A DNA stretch of 64,000 bases, taken from contig NZ_NQMR01000001.1 of the NCBI RefSeq assembly GCF_002276045.1, positions 1 to 64,000 on the forward strand, written 5' to 3'. Made by a program: the position numbers and the translations under genes. Below the pieces are notes generated by a model. The model was not told where the DNA came from. It saw only the letters and a program-made list of their open reading frames with translations, and searched no databases. The first letter of the stretch is position 1, and every line of letters begins with the position of its first letter. Positions 8,018-17,119 of the stretch are shown piece by piece. The DNA comes from Pseudoalteromonas sp. NBT06-2 (GTDB taxonomy: Bacteria; Pseudomonadota; Gammaproteobacteria; Enterobacterales; Alteromonadaceae).

Positions 8018-9441
8018 TAATGGAAAACCATCGCTTTTTCACCAACTTCATTTTGAGCCTGTAATATTTTCAACATTAACTCATCAACTCCTTTTTGTAT
8101 TTCAATTTTTTCATTGGATATTAAGTAAGTGTAATGCTGTAATAAGGTATAAATTGTTCCCATAGCAGTGCTCATATAATGTCCATGACGCTCAATAATA
8201 CCAGACCAAGCCATACTCGCTTTAAAAGTTGACTTGTATGCAGAGTATTGTGAACTTGCTTTATCTAATGCATTTGTGAGTTCTAAATTAACATCTTTTC
8301 TGGTTGAGTTCCCTCCCCCTGAAGCATAGTTTAACTGCCCTTTTTTTGATGTCATATACCGTATAAACCAAAATGCAGCTTCTGGATTTTTACTATTATA
8401 CGCCACAGAAAAAGCATAAGCGCCATGATATGGTTTCCCACCAGGTGTACCGTATACAGCAAATTTTTGTTCTTTGTCAGTACTATTTTTTTCAGATGAT
8501 TTAATCCACAAGTTATTATAGGCGAAGGGCCACATAGCGACTTTTCCATGAGATAATGCCTGAGCTGCCTCAATATATGCAAATTCATCATTTGCAGGTA
8601 CCGCATACTTTTTTAGATCAATGTAGTATTTTGCCGTTTCATGTAACAACTCATAGTTTTCTGGAAGACTAAAATTTGCTAATTGATTATTTATATAATT
8701 TGGCTGAAACCACTTTCCCCCTTTAGCCCATAAAATAGAGGACCATTCATCATTAATATGAGGTTTATTACCGGACATTAGCGCAACACCATAAAAATCA
8801 TTATTTAGTGGTTTGCCTTTAAGTAATTCACCTTTTTTTCTTGTGAAAAACAGAGCGATATCTTTGAGTTGTTCTAATGACTTAGGCGGATTCAGCTGAT
8901 AATTAAAACGCCCATAAAACGCTTTTTGCTCACTTTTATCTTCAAATAAATCTAGTCTATAATGATTGCCCATTACATAAGTGTTATAAGGAATACTATA
9001 TAAAACATCTTTATAACTTAATATTTCTACAAGTGAAGGGAAAAATGGAGCAAGAAAATTATTCCAATCTTTTTTTGTTGAGTCGAATTTATTAGCGAGT
9101 GTATTTAATGGTCTTGTATAACCTTTAGCAGCCCACTCTTTAGCCCAACCAGCCTCTAAAGTCACTACATCATATTTTGCACTCGCATTAACAAAACTTT
9201 CAACTTGAACTTCTAACATATCGGCCAGTTTCAATTCAATGATATTAACTTTAACACCAGTTTGCTTAGTAAATTCAGGCGCTAAGTTTTTTTTTACATA
9301 TTCGGTCCAATGACCTTTTTCAAGAACAACATTTATTATTCGTTTATTTGATATAATCGGGAAATCACTTACACCAGCATGAGCTTGTAAACACACGTTC
9401 GCAAGTAGGACTGCAATAATACATTTGATAATAAAGTGCAT
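8017..9441 (-). CDS. Periplasmic extracellular solute-binding protein (family 1 type)
   Basis: A 474-residue exported protein with a signal peptide of about 22 residues (LLANVCLQAHA, cleavage after AHA). The fold signature is that of carbohydrate-type ABC binding proteins: YDVVTLEAGWAKEWAAKGY, DVLYSIPYNTYVMGN, QALSHGKVAMWPFAYNN, and AFWFIRYMTSKKGQLNYAS near the C-terminus. No ABC permease or ATPase is nearby. Instead its stop codon overlaps the start of a GGDEF membrane protein, which suggests a sensor subunit role resembling the NspS/MbaA pair of Vibrio (NspS is of a different binding-protein family). The ligand cannot be told from sequence. Confidence 0.85.
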   Translation of the reverse strand: MHFIIKCIIAVLLANVCLQAHAGVSDFPIISNKRIINVVLEKGHWTEYVKKNLAPEFTKQTGVKVNIIELKLADMLEVQVESFVNASAKYDVVTLEAGWAKEWAAKGYTRPLNTLANKFDSTKKDWNNFLAPFFPSLVEILSYKDVLYSIPYNTYVMGNHYRLDLFEDKSEQKAFYGRFNYQLNPPKSLEQLKDIALFFTRKKGELLKGKPLNNDFYGVALMSGNKPHINDEWSSILWAKGGKWFQPNYINNQLANFSLPENYELLHETAKYYIDLKKYAVPANDEFAYIEAAQALSHGKVAMWPFAYNNLWIKSSEKNSTDKEQKFAVYGTPGGKPYHGAYAFSVAYNSKNPEAAFWFIRYMTSKKGQLNYASGGGNSTRKDVNLELTNALDKASSQYSAYKSTFKASMAWSGIIERHGHYMSTAMGTIYTLLQHYTYLISNEKIEIQKGVDELMLKILQAQNEVGEKAMVFH

Positions 9442-9604
9442 ATGAATCGATAAATAATGAGTGATTTATCGCTAAGGTTAGCAAAACTTATTCTTCAAAG
9501 AAATAAATACCTAAAAAAGAAACTCATTTATATTCCAATTGATTTATAGCTTTCAGTTTAAGTGAGAATTAGCAAATAAAAGTAACTTTGCTGTGCTAAT
9601 ATAT

Positions 9605-9720
9605 CGGTGCTTCTTGAAAATGCAGGTTTCAGAGCTTGGGTTGGATACGAGTGAAAGGCATTATTTGTAATTCATGGTATTGCCTGATTAACAATCATAG
9701 CGCCGTAATCGTTTTCTACC
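9605..9720. repeat. Possible decayed relative of the MITE family
   Basis: Within the 326-bp gap 9442-9767, the segment TTGAAAATGCAGGTTTCAG and the following GGCATT, CATGGTATT and ATCATAGCGCCGTAA blocks line up in order with the left half of the roughly 310-bp elements (TTCAAGATGCAGGATTCAG, GGCATT, CATGGTTATT, ATCAATAACGCTGCATAA). The ends TATACCC are not both present. The likeness is loose and judged by eye. The rest of the gap shows nothing further. Confidence 0.3.
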
Positions 9721-9767
9721 CAAACTCCCGTAGGCCAAGATTTATCCTTGTATTAAAATATAAATAA

Positions 9768-10274
9768 CTAAATTTTTACTTTATTATTGTTATCTCGACT
9801 TCCTCGAATCACATCGTCACCTAGCTGGATATTAGCTGATTTAGCCATTCTGTCGTATAAAACAACGTTCACTGTGGCGGCAAGATTCATACAACCTTGA
9901 GTTGGGATATAAATAACATCTTCACACCAAGATAATACTTCTTTATTTAGAGAGCCATCTTCTGGACCAAAAACATAAAAAGCACTTTTAGGGTGTATGT
10001 AATTAGTTAAAGGTTTCGCCCCTTCGATGAGTTCAATCGCAACGGGTGTGGCGCCTAATGGGATCACTTTTTTTAAATCTTCAGTACCTATCAAAGGAAT
10101 GTCTTGATGTACCTTTTTAGTATCAGTAACAAACTTTTTCGCATGCTCATATCTATTACCAGTATAAAATACAGAATTTGCACCATAACAACCAGCAGCT
10201 CGCATTACAGCACCTACGTTACTTGGGCTTTTAGGATTAAATAAACCTAGACAAGCGAATCCATCTTTTTTCAT
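9768..10274 (-). CDS. SpoU/TrmH-type RNA 2'-O-methyltransferase
   Basis: A compact 168-residue SPOUT-class protein with the three family motifs. Motif 1 is FNPKSPSNVGAVMRAAGCYG (residues 12-31, the Asn/Arg substrate loop). Motif 2 is FYVFGPEDGSLNKEVLSWCE. Motif 3 is YIPTQGCMNLAATVNVVLYD, which forms the S-adenosylmethionine knot. It lacks the N-terminal L30e-like domain of TrmH/RlmB. TrmL is of similar size but not clearly orthologous, so the target RNA is undetermined. It lies 33 bp downstream of ycgN on the same strand and may be cotranscribed. ATG at 10274 is preceded by AAAAGAGATTTAC. Confidence 0.85.
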   Translation of the reverse strand: MKKDGFACLGLFNPKSPSNVGAVMRAAGCYGANSVFYTGNRYEHAKKFVTDTKKVHQDIPLIGTEDLKKVIPLGATPVAIELIEGAKPLTNYIHPKSAFYVFGPEDGSLNKEVLSWCEDVIYIPTQGCMNLAATVNVVLYDRMAKSANIQLGDDVIRGSRDNNNKVKI

Positions 10275-10307
10275 GTAAATCTCTTTTATTAACTTATGTT
10301 ATTGTTG

Positions 10308-10817
10308 CTAATCACAATCATGCTCAGGCCAATGTGAAATATAATTTTCAAAGTTCTCTAAATTAACTTCATTGTCTTTAACTACTTTACCTACAACACT
10401 TATATCTGAATCATGCATCGATTGTTTACTTCCATTATTTAATAATGGATGCCAACTTGCTAAGCCCCTACCTTCATATAACCTTCTATAACTGCAACTT
10501 TGTGGCATAAAGAAAATATCTTTTACATTCTCTTTAGTCAATTGTACGCACGAAGGGACAAATTGCGTCCGTTTCTCATATTCTGTACAAAAGCAAGATT
10601 GAGTATCTAAATATTGACAAACAATATTGGTATAGATTAATTCCTCACCTTCTCTAAGAGAGTCCGTTGGTTCGAAATCATCCTCATCTTCACTATCTAT
10701 AAAACTATTTAAACAGCACTTTCCGCAACCATCACAAATAGCCTCCCATTCTGCGTTGTTCATTTGCTCAAGAGATTTACTTCTCCAGAATTGAGATTCT
10801 ATTAAACTTTTATTCAT
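10308..10817 (-). CDS. ycgN: YcgN family cysteine-cluster protein (UPF0260)
   Basis: Function unknown. The family carries a conserved Cys cluster (CxxCxxCC type): CDGCGKCCLNSF near residues 28-39, then CQYLDTQSCFCTEYEKR, PSCVQL and PQSCSYRRLYEGRGLASWHPL. The last stretch is diagnostic. The pattern resembles the zinc- or iron-binding CxxCxxxCC proteins. It is downstream of ycgL with a 28-bp gap, the usual ycgL-ycgN order next to the min genes. The insert EDEDDFEPTD is acidic and variable. Length is normal for the family. Confidence 0.9.
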   Translation of the reverse strand: MNKSLIESQFWRSKSLEQMNNAEWEAICDGCGKCCLNSFIDSEDEDDFEPTDSLREGEELIYTNIVCQYLDTQSCFCTEYEKRTQFVPSCVQLTKENVKDIFFMPQSCSYRRLYEGRGLASWHPLLNNGSKQSMHDSDISVVGKVVKDNEVNLENFENYISHWPEHDCD

Positions 10818-10845
10818 ATTAATTTTAATTCAACTAGATAGATTA

Positions 10846-11130
10846 TTAAGTTAAACTATTTGCCCCGTTTTCGTTTCTAAATGTTTCTAATAAATTCTCA
10901 ATTGGTGGTGGAATTTGTAAGTAATAACCTTGTTCAGTTAAATTTTCTTTTACTTTATTTATATCGGCGCCCGCTAAAGAGTCTCGTTTACTGATATTGA
11001 TTAACATTACAAAAACAGGTTTTCCAAAAGTGTCTAATAACACTTCAGGAACCTTTGAAAAATCATCTCTTTTCTCCACAAAAAGGTATGTGTCAGCTTT
11101 ACGTTTACTTTTATATATAGCAGATAACAT
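10846..11130 (-). CDS. ycgL: YcgL domain protein
   Basis: A small cytosolic protein of the YcgL (DUF709) family, function unknown. The family begins at MLSAIYKSKRKADTYLFV, so the ATG at 11130 is preferred over an in-frame ATG 27 nt upstream at 11157. From 11130 the product has 94 residues. Other family segments are LLDTFGKPVFVMLINISK and GYYLQIPPPIENLLE. It is divergent from minC across 110 bp and upstream of ycgN, the standard gammaproteobacterial arrangement. Confidence 0.88.
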   Translation of the reverse strand: MLSAIYKSKRKADTYLFVEKRDDFSKVPEVLLDTFGKPVFVMLINISKRDSLAGADINKVKENLTEQGYYLQIPPPIENLLETFRNENGANSLT

Positions 11131-11240
11131 TTGGTGCCTATAGAACTTGCTTAACATTGGCGCGCATTATAACATGGCATGACAAGAAAGTGAGGCGTTT
11201 TGCTGTCAGAGCGCTGATAAAGAATAATTATAAAGCGCCT

Positions 11241-11954
11241 ATGTCTGAACAAATTTTTGAACTCAAAGGAAATCTTTTCACGTTATCTGTTTTAAACTTG
11301 TATAAAAATGATTTACAAGCCTTAGGCAAACAACTTGACGAGAAAATATCACAAGCACCCAAGTTTTTTTATGGTGCTCCCATAGTGATCAATCTACAGT
11401 CTATTTCTGAACAAAGAATAGATTTTGCTGAACTCAAACAAATATTGACTGGATTACAGCTTAATCCAGTTGGTATATGTAATGGAAGTGACAGTCATAA
11501 TACCTTAGCAAAAGAGAATATGCTTTCGGTTTTGACTTATTCACAAGACATAAAACCTCAACCCAAAATACCCAAGAACTCAGCACATAACACTTCAGTT
11601 ATTGAAAAAGATGTATATCTACCTGCTAAAGTTATCAATGGTACAGTAAGATCTGGTCAGCAAGTCTATGCTAAAGATCGTGATTTAATAGTTTTAGGAG
11701 CTGTCAGTCATGGTGCAGAAGTGATTGCTGATGGCAACATTCATATTTATGGTGCTCTTCGTGGTCGTGCTATAGCAGGCGCTAAAGGTAATATTGATTC
11801 ACAAGTATTTTGTCAAAGATTAGAAGCTGAATTAGTTTCTATTGATGGCAATTATTGGATAAGTGATTCTCTTCAAGGAGAGTTATGGGGCAAGTCTGCA
11901 GCAATAAAGTACAAAAACGATTCGTTAGAAATTACAGCATTGGTTAAAGGATAA
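11241..11954 (+). CDS. minC: Septum site-determining protein MinC
   Basis: Inhibitor of FtsZ ring assembly away from midcell. The N-terminal domain (about residues 1-100) contains the start MSEQIFELKGNLFTLSVL. The C-terminal beta-helix domain (about 130-237) has GQQVYAKDRDLIVLGAVSHG and GNIHIYGALRGRAIAGAKG and binds MinD. An earlier in-frame start at 11157 would add 28 basic residues absent from MinC proteins, so ATG 11241 is chosen. Its ribosome site is weak (TAAAGCG). It is followed after 5 bp by minD and forms the minCDE operon. Confidence 0.93.
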   Translation: MSEQIFELKGNLFTLSVLNLYKNDLQALGKQLDEKISQAPKFFYGAPIVINLQSISEQRIDFAELKQILTGLQLNPVGICNGSDSHNTLAKENMLSVLTYSQDIKPQPKIPKNSAHNTSVIEKDVYLPAKVINGTVRSGQQVYAKDRDLIVLGAVSHGAEVIADGNIHIYGALRGRAIAGAKGNIDSQVFCQRLEAELVSIDGNYWISDSLQGELWGKSAAIKYKNDSLEITALVKG

Positions 11955-11959
11955 ATATC

Positions 11960-12769
11960 ATGGCAAAAGTGATTGTTGTTACATCAGGAAAAGGTGGCGT
12001 TGGTAAAACGACATCAAGTGCTGCTATCGGTACCGGTTTAGCACTTAAAGGTTATAAAACTGTTATAGTAGATTTTGACATTGGCTTAAGGAACCTTGAT
12101 TTAATCATGGGTTGTGAACGTCGAGTTGTATATGACTTTGTCAATGTTATTAATGGTGAAGCGAACCTTAACCAAGCGCTTATAAAAGATAAACGAGTTA
12201 ACAAACTCTCTATCTTACCTGCCTCTCAAACTAGAGACAAAGACGCATTAACTAAAGAAGGCGTAGAACGTGTTTTAAACGAATTAAAACAAGATTTTGA
12301 CTTTGTTATTTGTGACTCTCCAGCAGGTATTGAAGCCGGTGCGATGATGGCACTTTATTTTGCTGATGAAGCAATTGTAACAACAAACCCAGAAGTATCT
12401 TCAGTACGCGATTCAGATCGTATATTAGGAATTTTACATAGTAAATCAAAGCGCGCAGAAGAAGGTTTAGATGGTGTGAAAGAGCATTTATTGTTAACTC
12501 GCTATAACCCAGAACGAGTTGAAAAAGGTGAAATGCTTTCAGTAGAAGATGTACAAGATATCTTAGCAATTGATTTATTAGGTGTTATCCCTGAATCACC
12601 ATCAGTATTGAGTGCATCTAATTCAGGCCAGCCTGTTATATTAGATATAGAATCGGATGCAGGAAAAGCATATCAAGATGCAATTGATAGACTGTTAGGG
12701 GAAGATATAGATTATCGATTTTTACAAGTGCCTAAAAAAGGTTTATTAAAAAGAATCTTTGGAGGATAA
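11960..12769 (+). CDS. minD: Septum site-determining ATPase MinD
   Basis: A membrane-associated ATPase that carries MinC to the membrane and oscillates under MinE control. The deviant Walker A is [19 protein letters not shown] (residues 10-28) and the switch regions are [20 protein letters not shown] and [11 protein letters not shown]. The extreme C-terminus [11 protein letters not shown] is the amphipathic membrane-targeting helix. At 269 residues it matches E. coli MinD closely. The stop overlaps the minE ribosome site (GGAGG at 12760-12764), so translation is probably coupled. Confidence 0.97.
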   Translation: MAKVIVVTSGKGGVGKTTSSAAIGTGLALKGYKTVIVDFDIGLRNLDLIMGCERRVVYDFVNVINGEANLNQALIKDKRVNKLSILPASQTRDKDALTKEGVERVLNELKQDFDFVICDSPAGIEAGAMMALYFADEAIVTTNPEVSSVRDSDRILGILHSKSKRAEEGLDGVKEHLLLTRYNPERVEKGEMLSVEDVQDILAIDLLGVIPESPSVLSASNSGQPVILDIESDAGKAYQDAIDRLLGEDIDYRFLQVPKKGLLKRIFGG

Positions 12770-12770
12770 C

Positions 12771-13028
12771 ATGTCATTATTAAGCTATTTTCGTTCACCC
12801 AAAATTAAAACCGCTTCATTAGCTAAAGAGCGTTTACAAATAATTGTTGCCCATGAAAGATCACAACGAGATACACCCGATTATCTACCTCAATTAAAAA
12901 AAGATATTTTAGAAGTTATCCGTAAATATGTTCCGATTTCATCGGATCAAGTTTCTGTACAGCTTGAGCAAAATGAAGATGATTTAGCAGTTTTAGAACT
13001 TAATGTTACATTGCCTGATGATAAATAA
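12771..13028 (+). CDS. minE: Cell division topological specificity factor MinE
   Basis: An 85-residue activator of the MinD ATPase. The N-terminal membrane and MinD contact helix is [20 protein letters not shown] with [13 protein letters not shown]. The C-terminal dimer domain has [16 protein letters not shown] and ends NVTLPDD. An upstream in-frame ATG at 12759 lies within minD and ahead of the GGAGG site, so ATG 12771 with 6-nt spacing is chosen. It is the last gene of minCDE and a terminator follows. Confidence 0.95.
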   Translation: MSLLSYFRSPKIKTASLAKERLQIIVAHERSQRDTPDYLPQLKKDILEVIRKYVPISSDQVSVQLEQNEDDLAVLELNVTLPDDK

Positions 13029-13036
13029 CTGATATT

Positions 13037-13060
13037 AAAAAGGGCTATATGGCCCTTTTT
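13037..13060 (+). terminator. Terminator of minCDE
   Basis: The stem AAAAAGGGC/GCCCTTTTT with a six-base loop lies 8 bp after the minE stop. Its A-run and T-run symmetry means it could also serve the convergent rnd gene. Confidence 0.8.
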
Positions 13061-13081
13061 ATATTTAATGAACGGCTATAT

Positions 13082-14224
13082 TTATTCCCACTCTATTAAT
13101 TTACCTTTCAAAATTTTATATCTCCAACAACTTAATAGATCTGGAGTGAGTTTTTTCTTTTTTTGCTCTTTATCACATTTCCAGTGCCAGCTCAGTAATT
13201 GATTAATTTGCTTTTTACTAGAAATAACTTCTGTTGGTATCCCCTGAGTTTTTGCCACAGCATCAATTCGATGTTTAATTAATTTTACTTCTGTTTTATA
13301 ACTAGGGTAATCAACCAGTCGAACAATTTTTTGTGGGTAGTGTTCTTTTTCTAATAAAGTGAATTTCTCTATGCATTTAAGAATTTCTTTACCTGACTTA
13401 TTTACTGTCATAACCTCTATACCCGGAAGTTTTCTTAAAGCTGTGATACTCGCTGGTTTTGATTTTGCAATTTCAATCATATTGTGTTCTTTTAAAATAA
13501 AACCTAATGCGAGGTTTTTAATTCTTGCTTTATCACGACGCCATACCGCTAATTCTTTTAATACAGCTAAATCAGATGAATTAAGCTGCCATGCATTTTT
13601 TATCTCCAAATATAACTTTTCATCTGGTACTTGATATTGACGTTTCTTAGCCATTAAAGCACTTTCACTTAAAATAATATCCAACCAGTTTTTATCATCA
13701 ATTTGTTTTTTAATAATTTCAAAACAAGGTAAAAGATGAAGAACATCTCCAGCAGCGTAATCAAGCTGTCTTTGTGTTAATGGCCTTTGCAACCAATTTG
13801 TACGAGATTCGCTTTTATCAATTTCTAATGAAAGTAACTTATTTACCATCATTGCAAAACCAACACTATTACCAAAGCCAAGCAACCCCATAGCAAACTG
13901 AGTATCGAACAATGGTTTTGGTACACATTGACCATGTTTCATGAAAACCTCCAAATCTTCTGAAGGGGAATGCAATACTTTTAATATAGATTCATCAGAT
14001 AAGATTAACCAAAACTTTGATAAATCTAATTCATAACAAGGATCAATAAGTGCCAGATTTTTGCCATCATATACTTGAATCAATGCTAATTCAGGATACA
14101 AAGTTCGACGGCGCATAAATTCAGTATCTATTGCTAATATCTTACTTTCTTTAATAGCTAACAAATAAATATCTAATTGTTCTTGTGTTTTAATGTACTG
14201 ATTTTCTAAGCATAAAGAATGCAA
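13082..14224 (-). CDS. rnd: Ribonuclease D
   Basis: A 3'-5' exoribonuclease in tRNA 3' end maturation. DEDDy exonuclease motifs are present: Exo I AIDTEFMRRRTLYPEL near residue 33, Exo II HSPSEDLEVF near 85, and Exo III RQLDYAAGDVLHLLP near 152-166. After the catalytic domain come HRDC-type helical domains (LAVWRRDKARIKNLALGFIL, LRKLPG). At 380 residues the length is normal. It converges with minE and sits next to fadD on the same strand, the conserved fadD-rnd pair, but a terminator-like hairpin separates them. The start is taken at ATG 14224. Confidence 0.93.
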   Translation of the reverse strand: MHSLCLENQYIKTQEQLDIYLLAIKESKILAIDTEFMRRRTLYPELALIQVYDGKNLALIDPCYELDLSKFWLILSDESILKVLHSPSEDLEVFMKHGQCVPKPLFDTQFAMGLLGFGNSVGFAMMVNKLLSLEIDKSESRTNWLQRPLTQRQLDYAAGDVLHLLPCFEIIKKQIDDKNWLDIILSESALMAKKRQYQVPDEKLYLEIKNAWQLNSSDLAVLKELAVWRRDKARIKNLALGFILKEHNMIEIAKSKPASITALRKLPGIEVMTVNKSGKEILKCIEKFTLLEKEHYPQKIVRLVDYPSYKTEVKLIKHRIDAVAKTQGIPTEVISSKKQINQLLSWHWKCDKEQKKKKLTPDLLSCWRYKILKGKLIEWE

Positions 14225-14246
14225 TTGAATATCCTAATAATTAGGT

Positions 14247-14272
14247 ATAAAAAAACCGGCTATGCCGGTTTT
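14247..14272 (-). terminator. Terminator of fadD
   Basis: AAAACCGGC/GCCGGTTTT with a three-base loop (14252-14260/14264-14272) is followed on the minus strand by a T-run (plus A-run 14249-14255). It lies between fadD and rnd. Confidence 0.8.
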
Positions 14273-14286
14273 ATAAAAAGTAAAAT

Positions 14287-15948
14287 TTAACTGGCTTCTT
14301 TTAGAGCGCGCCTTAAGATTTTTCCAACATTTGTTTTGGGTAGTTCATCTCTGAACTCTACAAATTTTGGCACCTTATAATTCGTTAAATTTTTACGGCA
14401 GTGTTTTATTATATCTTTTTCTGTCAGTAAAGGGTCTTTTTTCACAACAAAAATTTTGACCTGCTCGCCACATACGTCATGTGGAACACCCACAGCAGCC
14501 ACTTCTAATATACCCTCATGCATTGCCACGACTTCTTCAATCTCATTTGGAAATACATTGAAACCAGAAACAATAATCATGTCTTTTTTACGATCGACAA
14601 TAAAAAAGAAACCTTGTTCATCATACTTTGCAACATCACCAGTGGCAAACCAACCATCAGTCATACACTCTGCGGTTTCGTCATCTCTGTTATAGTAACC
14701 TTTCATTACCTGTGGACCTTTGACCCACAATTCACCGGACTCCCCTACGGGCATATCTTGACCATTATCACCTACGATTCTTAATAATGTACTTGGTGCA
14801 GGTAGACCAATTGAACCATTATAACTTTCGAGATCATAAGGGCTAATAGTGACTAATGGAGCACATTCGGTTAAACCATATCCTTCCATTAATTTGCTTT
14901 TCGTCATTTTTTGCCAACGTTCTGCAACAGGCCTTTGTACAGCCATACCTCCACCAAGTGAAAACTTTAATGCGCTAAAATCTAAGTCACTGAAGCCAGG
15001 AGTATTAAGTAAACCATTAAAAAGTGTATTTACACCTGTGATTGCCGTAAATTTATTATTAGAAAGATCTTTAACAAAAGCTTTCATATCTCTTGGGTTG
15101 GTAATTAGTAGGTTCAAGCCACCGTATTTCATAAAAGTGAGGCAATTAGCCGTTAAAGCAAATATATGATACAGAGGCAACGCAGTGACAACTATTTCTT
15201 TACCTCTAACTAAAATTTTATCCAAACACCCTGACACTTGCTCTAAATTTGCTACCATATTGCCATGAGTCAATATAGCACCTTTTGAAACGCCAGTAGT
15301 ACCGCCAGTGTATTGTAAAAAAGCAAAGTCCTCATGGGTTAAATTTGGTTTTCTATACTGTGATATATTTCCTTGAGATAAAACATCATTAAAAGCAATT
15401 GTATTTGGTAAATTAAAAGGTTTGACCATTTTTTTAACGTGTTTTACAACAAAATTTACCACATACTTTTTAACACCACCGCATAGATCACCCACTTCTG
15501 TCAGTACAATATTTTTAATGTTAGTTTGTGGTAATGCTTGCTCTAAGGTATTAGCAAAATTTTGTAATAAAATGATTGATTGGGTTTCGGAATCATTTAA
15601 TTGATGTACTAATTCTCTGACTGTATAAAGTGGATTCACATTTACGACAACACAACCAGCTCTAAGCGTACCTAAAATAGCGATAGGCGTTTGCAATAAG
15701 TTAGGCATCATTACAGCCACTTTATCACCTTTAACTAACCCTAAATCATTTTGTAAATAAGACGCAAATTGTTTTGTAGCCTTATCAATTTCTTTATAAG
15801 TTAATTGTTTACCCATATTTGAGAATGCAGGTAAATCAGCATAATCGCTAAAGCTACGTTCAAAAACTTCAAGTAGTGAGTCATAGTGATTTGGATCTAT
15901 TTCTTCAGGCATGCCTTCTGGGTACCTATTTAGCCAGATTTTGTCCAC
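14287..15948 (-). CDS. fadD: Long-chain fatty acid-CoA ligase FadD
   Basis: Activates long-chain fatty acids to acyl-CoA with ATP, coupled to uptake for beta-oxidation. An adenylate-forming enzyme: the P-loop-like motif is [18 protein letters not shown] near residue 214, the A5-type motif is [12 protein letters not shown], and the hinge and FACS signature are [20 protein letters not shown] and [20 protein letters not shown]. The C-terminal catalytic Lys is in [16 protein letters not shown]. The N-terminus [17 protein letters not shown] is typical of FadD. ATG at 15948 follows GGGAGCAACAAG, a good ribosome site. Confidence 0.95.
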   Translation of the reverse strand: MDKIWLNRYPEGMPEEIDPNHYDSLLEVFERSFSDYADLPAFSNMGKQLTYKEIDKATKQFASYLQNDLGLVKGDKVAVMMPNLLQTPIAILGTLRAGCVVVNVNPLYTVRELVHQLNDSETQSIILLQNFANTLEQALPQTNIKNIVLTEVGDLCGGVKKYVVNFVVKHVKKMVKPFNLPNTIAFNDVLSQGNISQYRKPNLTHEDFAFLQYTGGTTGVSKGAILTHGNMVANLEQVSGCLDKILVRGKEIVVTALPLYHIFALTANCLTFMKYGGLNLLITNPRDMKAFVKDLSNNKFTAITGVNTLFNGLLNTPGFSDLDFSALKFSLGGGMAVQRPVAERWQKMTKSKLMEGYGLTECAPLVTISPYDLESYNGSIGLPAPSTLLRIVGDNGQDMPVGESGELWVKGPQVMKGYYNRDDETAECMTDGWFATGDVAKYDEQGFFFIVDRKKDMIIVSGFNVFPNEIEEVVAMHEGILEVAAVGVPHDVCGEQVKIFVVKKDPLLTEKDIIKHCRKNLTNYKVPKFVEFRDELPKTNVGKILRRALKEAS

Positions 15949-16142
15949 TTGTTGCTCCCGTTTTTATAATTTATTTTTATATACCAATTATTTAAATTCA
16001 TAAATCTAAGTATTTTGTTTGTTCTTATCTTAAACCTTAATTCAACTAAGGTTATTTCACAACTGAGTAAATGCTCTAATCAAGAGGATATCATCACATA
16101 TTTAAAATAAAGTTACAAATCTATGCTGAAAATCTTTATTTT

Positions 16143-17009
16143 CTACTTGATAAACTGACTGATTATTTTAGCTGCATCTTTAGGGTTTTGCATATGGCAA
16201 TGATGACCCCCAGACATTTTAATTACTGTTAACTCTCTGTAATAACAAGAATATTTACTAATAGCTTTTTTTATTTGTTTAAACCCTTGATTGCCAATTA
16301 TTAATTTTACAGGTACATAAACTTGCTTACAAACCATAATTGCTTGTGTTTCATTAAAACGAAAACCGGAATGATGTTTTAATTTTGGATCAATTCGCAA
16401 TTTTATTCCTGATTCAGTTTTTTCACTATTTCTTTTCATTAATGACTCACAGTGAACATAATCTAAATCACTTACTGACATTCTCGCTCTAACTAAAATA
16501 TCAAGCGTTTTATAATACTTTAATTTCTGAACTGAAATATTTGAGCTATTTTTATATCTATCTAAAATAGCACCTCTTAGCTGTGAAACAACTTCTTCAT
16601 CAGGAGTACTTACGAGTCCTACACCCTCTATCAATACAACTGAATGAACAAGTTCTGGAAAACAGGCACAAAATAATGTCGCAGCCATTGCCCCCATTGA
16701 ATGTCCTATAATATGAACGGGCTGTTCAAAGTTTGTAACAATTACTTGGTAAATATCATCTATATAATCAATAAAATAATAATGTGCTTCACTATGGCGC
16801 CATTGTGAATGTCCATGACCTGGAAAATCAAATGCTAACCAATTATATTGTGGTAGTAACTTGATTAATGGGTAAAAGCTAGCGCAATTATCTTGCCAGC
16901 CATGCAGTGCTACAATATTAACGTTACCTGCTTTATGTTCATTAACTACCCCCGCAATTGTCGGTGTTTTATCACGGACTGTTATATGTTTCAAATTATA
17001 CTTATTCAT
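16143..17009 (-). CDS. Alpha/beta hydrolase
   Basis: A single-domain alpha/beta hydrolase of 288 residues. The oxyanion strand is IVALHGWQDNCASF, then LAFDFPGHGHS, the nucleophile elbow GHSMGAMAA (Ser near residue 105), and a C-terminal His in GGHHCHMQ that probably completes the triad. Its place beside fadD on the same strand, 190 bp away, suggests but does not prove a link to lipid or ester metabolism. Substrate unknown. Related proteins are common in Alteromonadales and Vibrio in this position. Confidence 0.82.
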   Translation of the reverse strand: MNKYNLKHITVRDKTPTIAGVVNEHKAGNVNIVALHGWQDNCASFYPLIKLLPQYNWLAFDFPGHGHSQWRHSEAHYYFIDYIDDIYQVIVTNFEQPVHIIGHSMGAMAATLFCACFPELVHSVVLIEGVGLVSTPDEEVVSQLRGAILDRYKNSSNISVQKLKYYKTLDILVRARMSVSDLDYVHCESLMKRNSEKTESGIKLRIDPKLKHHSGFRFNETQAIMVCKQVYVPVKLIIGNQGFKQIKKAISKYSCYYRELTVIKMSGGHHCHMQNPKDAAKIISQFIK

Positions 17010-17119
17010 ATATTCCTTTCAAAAATGATTAACGTTGAGTCTCATTTATCGCAAGTTAGTACCATTAGATTTAATATTCTGGTATGTATATGTTTATATA
17101 AAAAAATACATTAATAAAA

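Noticed and set aside
11157-11240. 28-codon N-terminal extension of minC
   Set aside because: The family starts at MSEQIFELKGN. The extension would overlap the ycgL start region and adds basic residues not seen in MinC.
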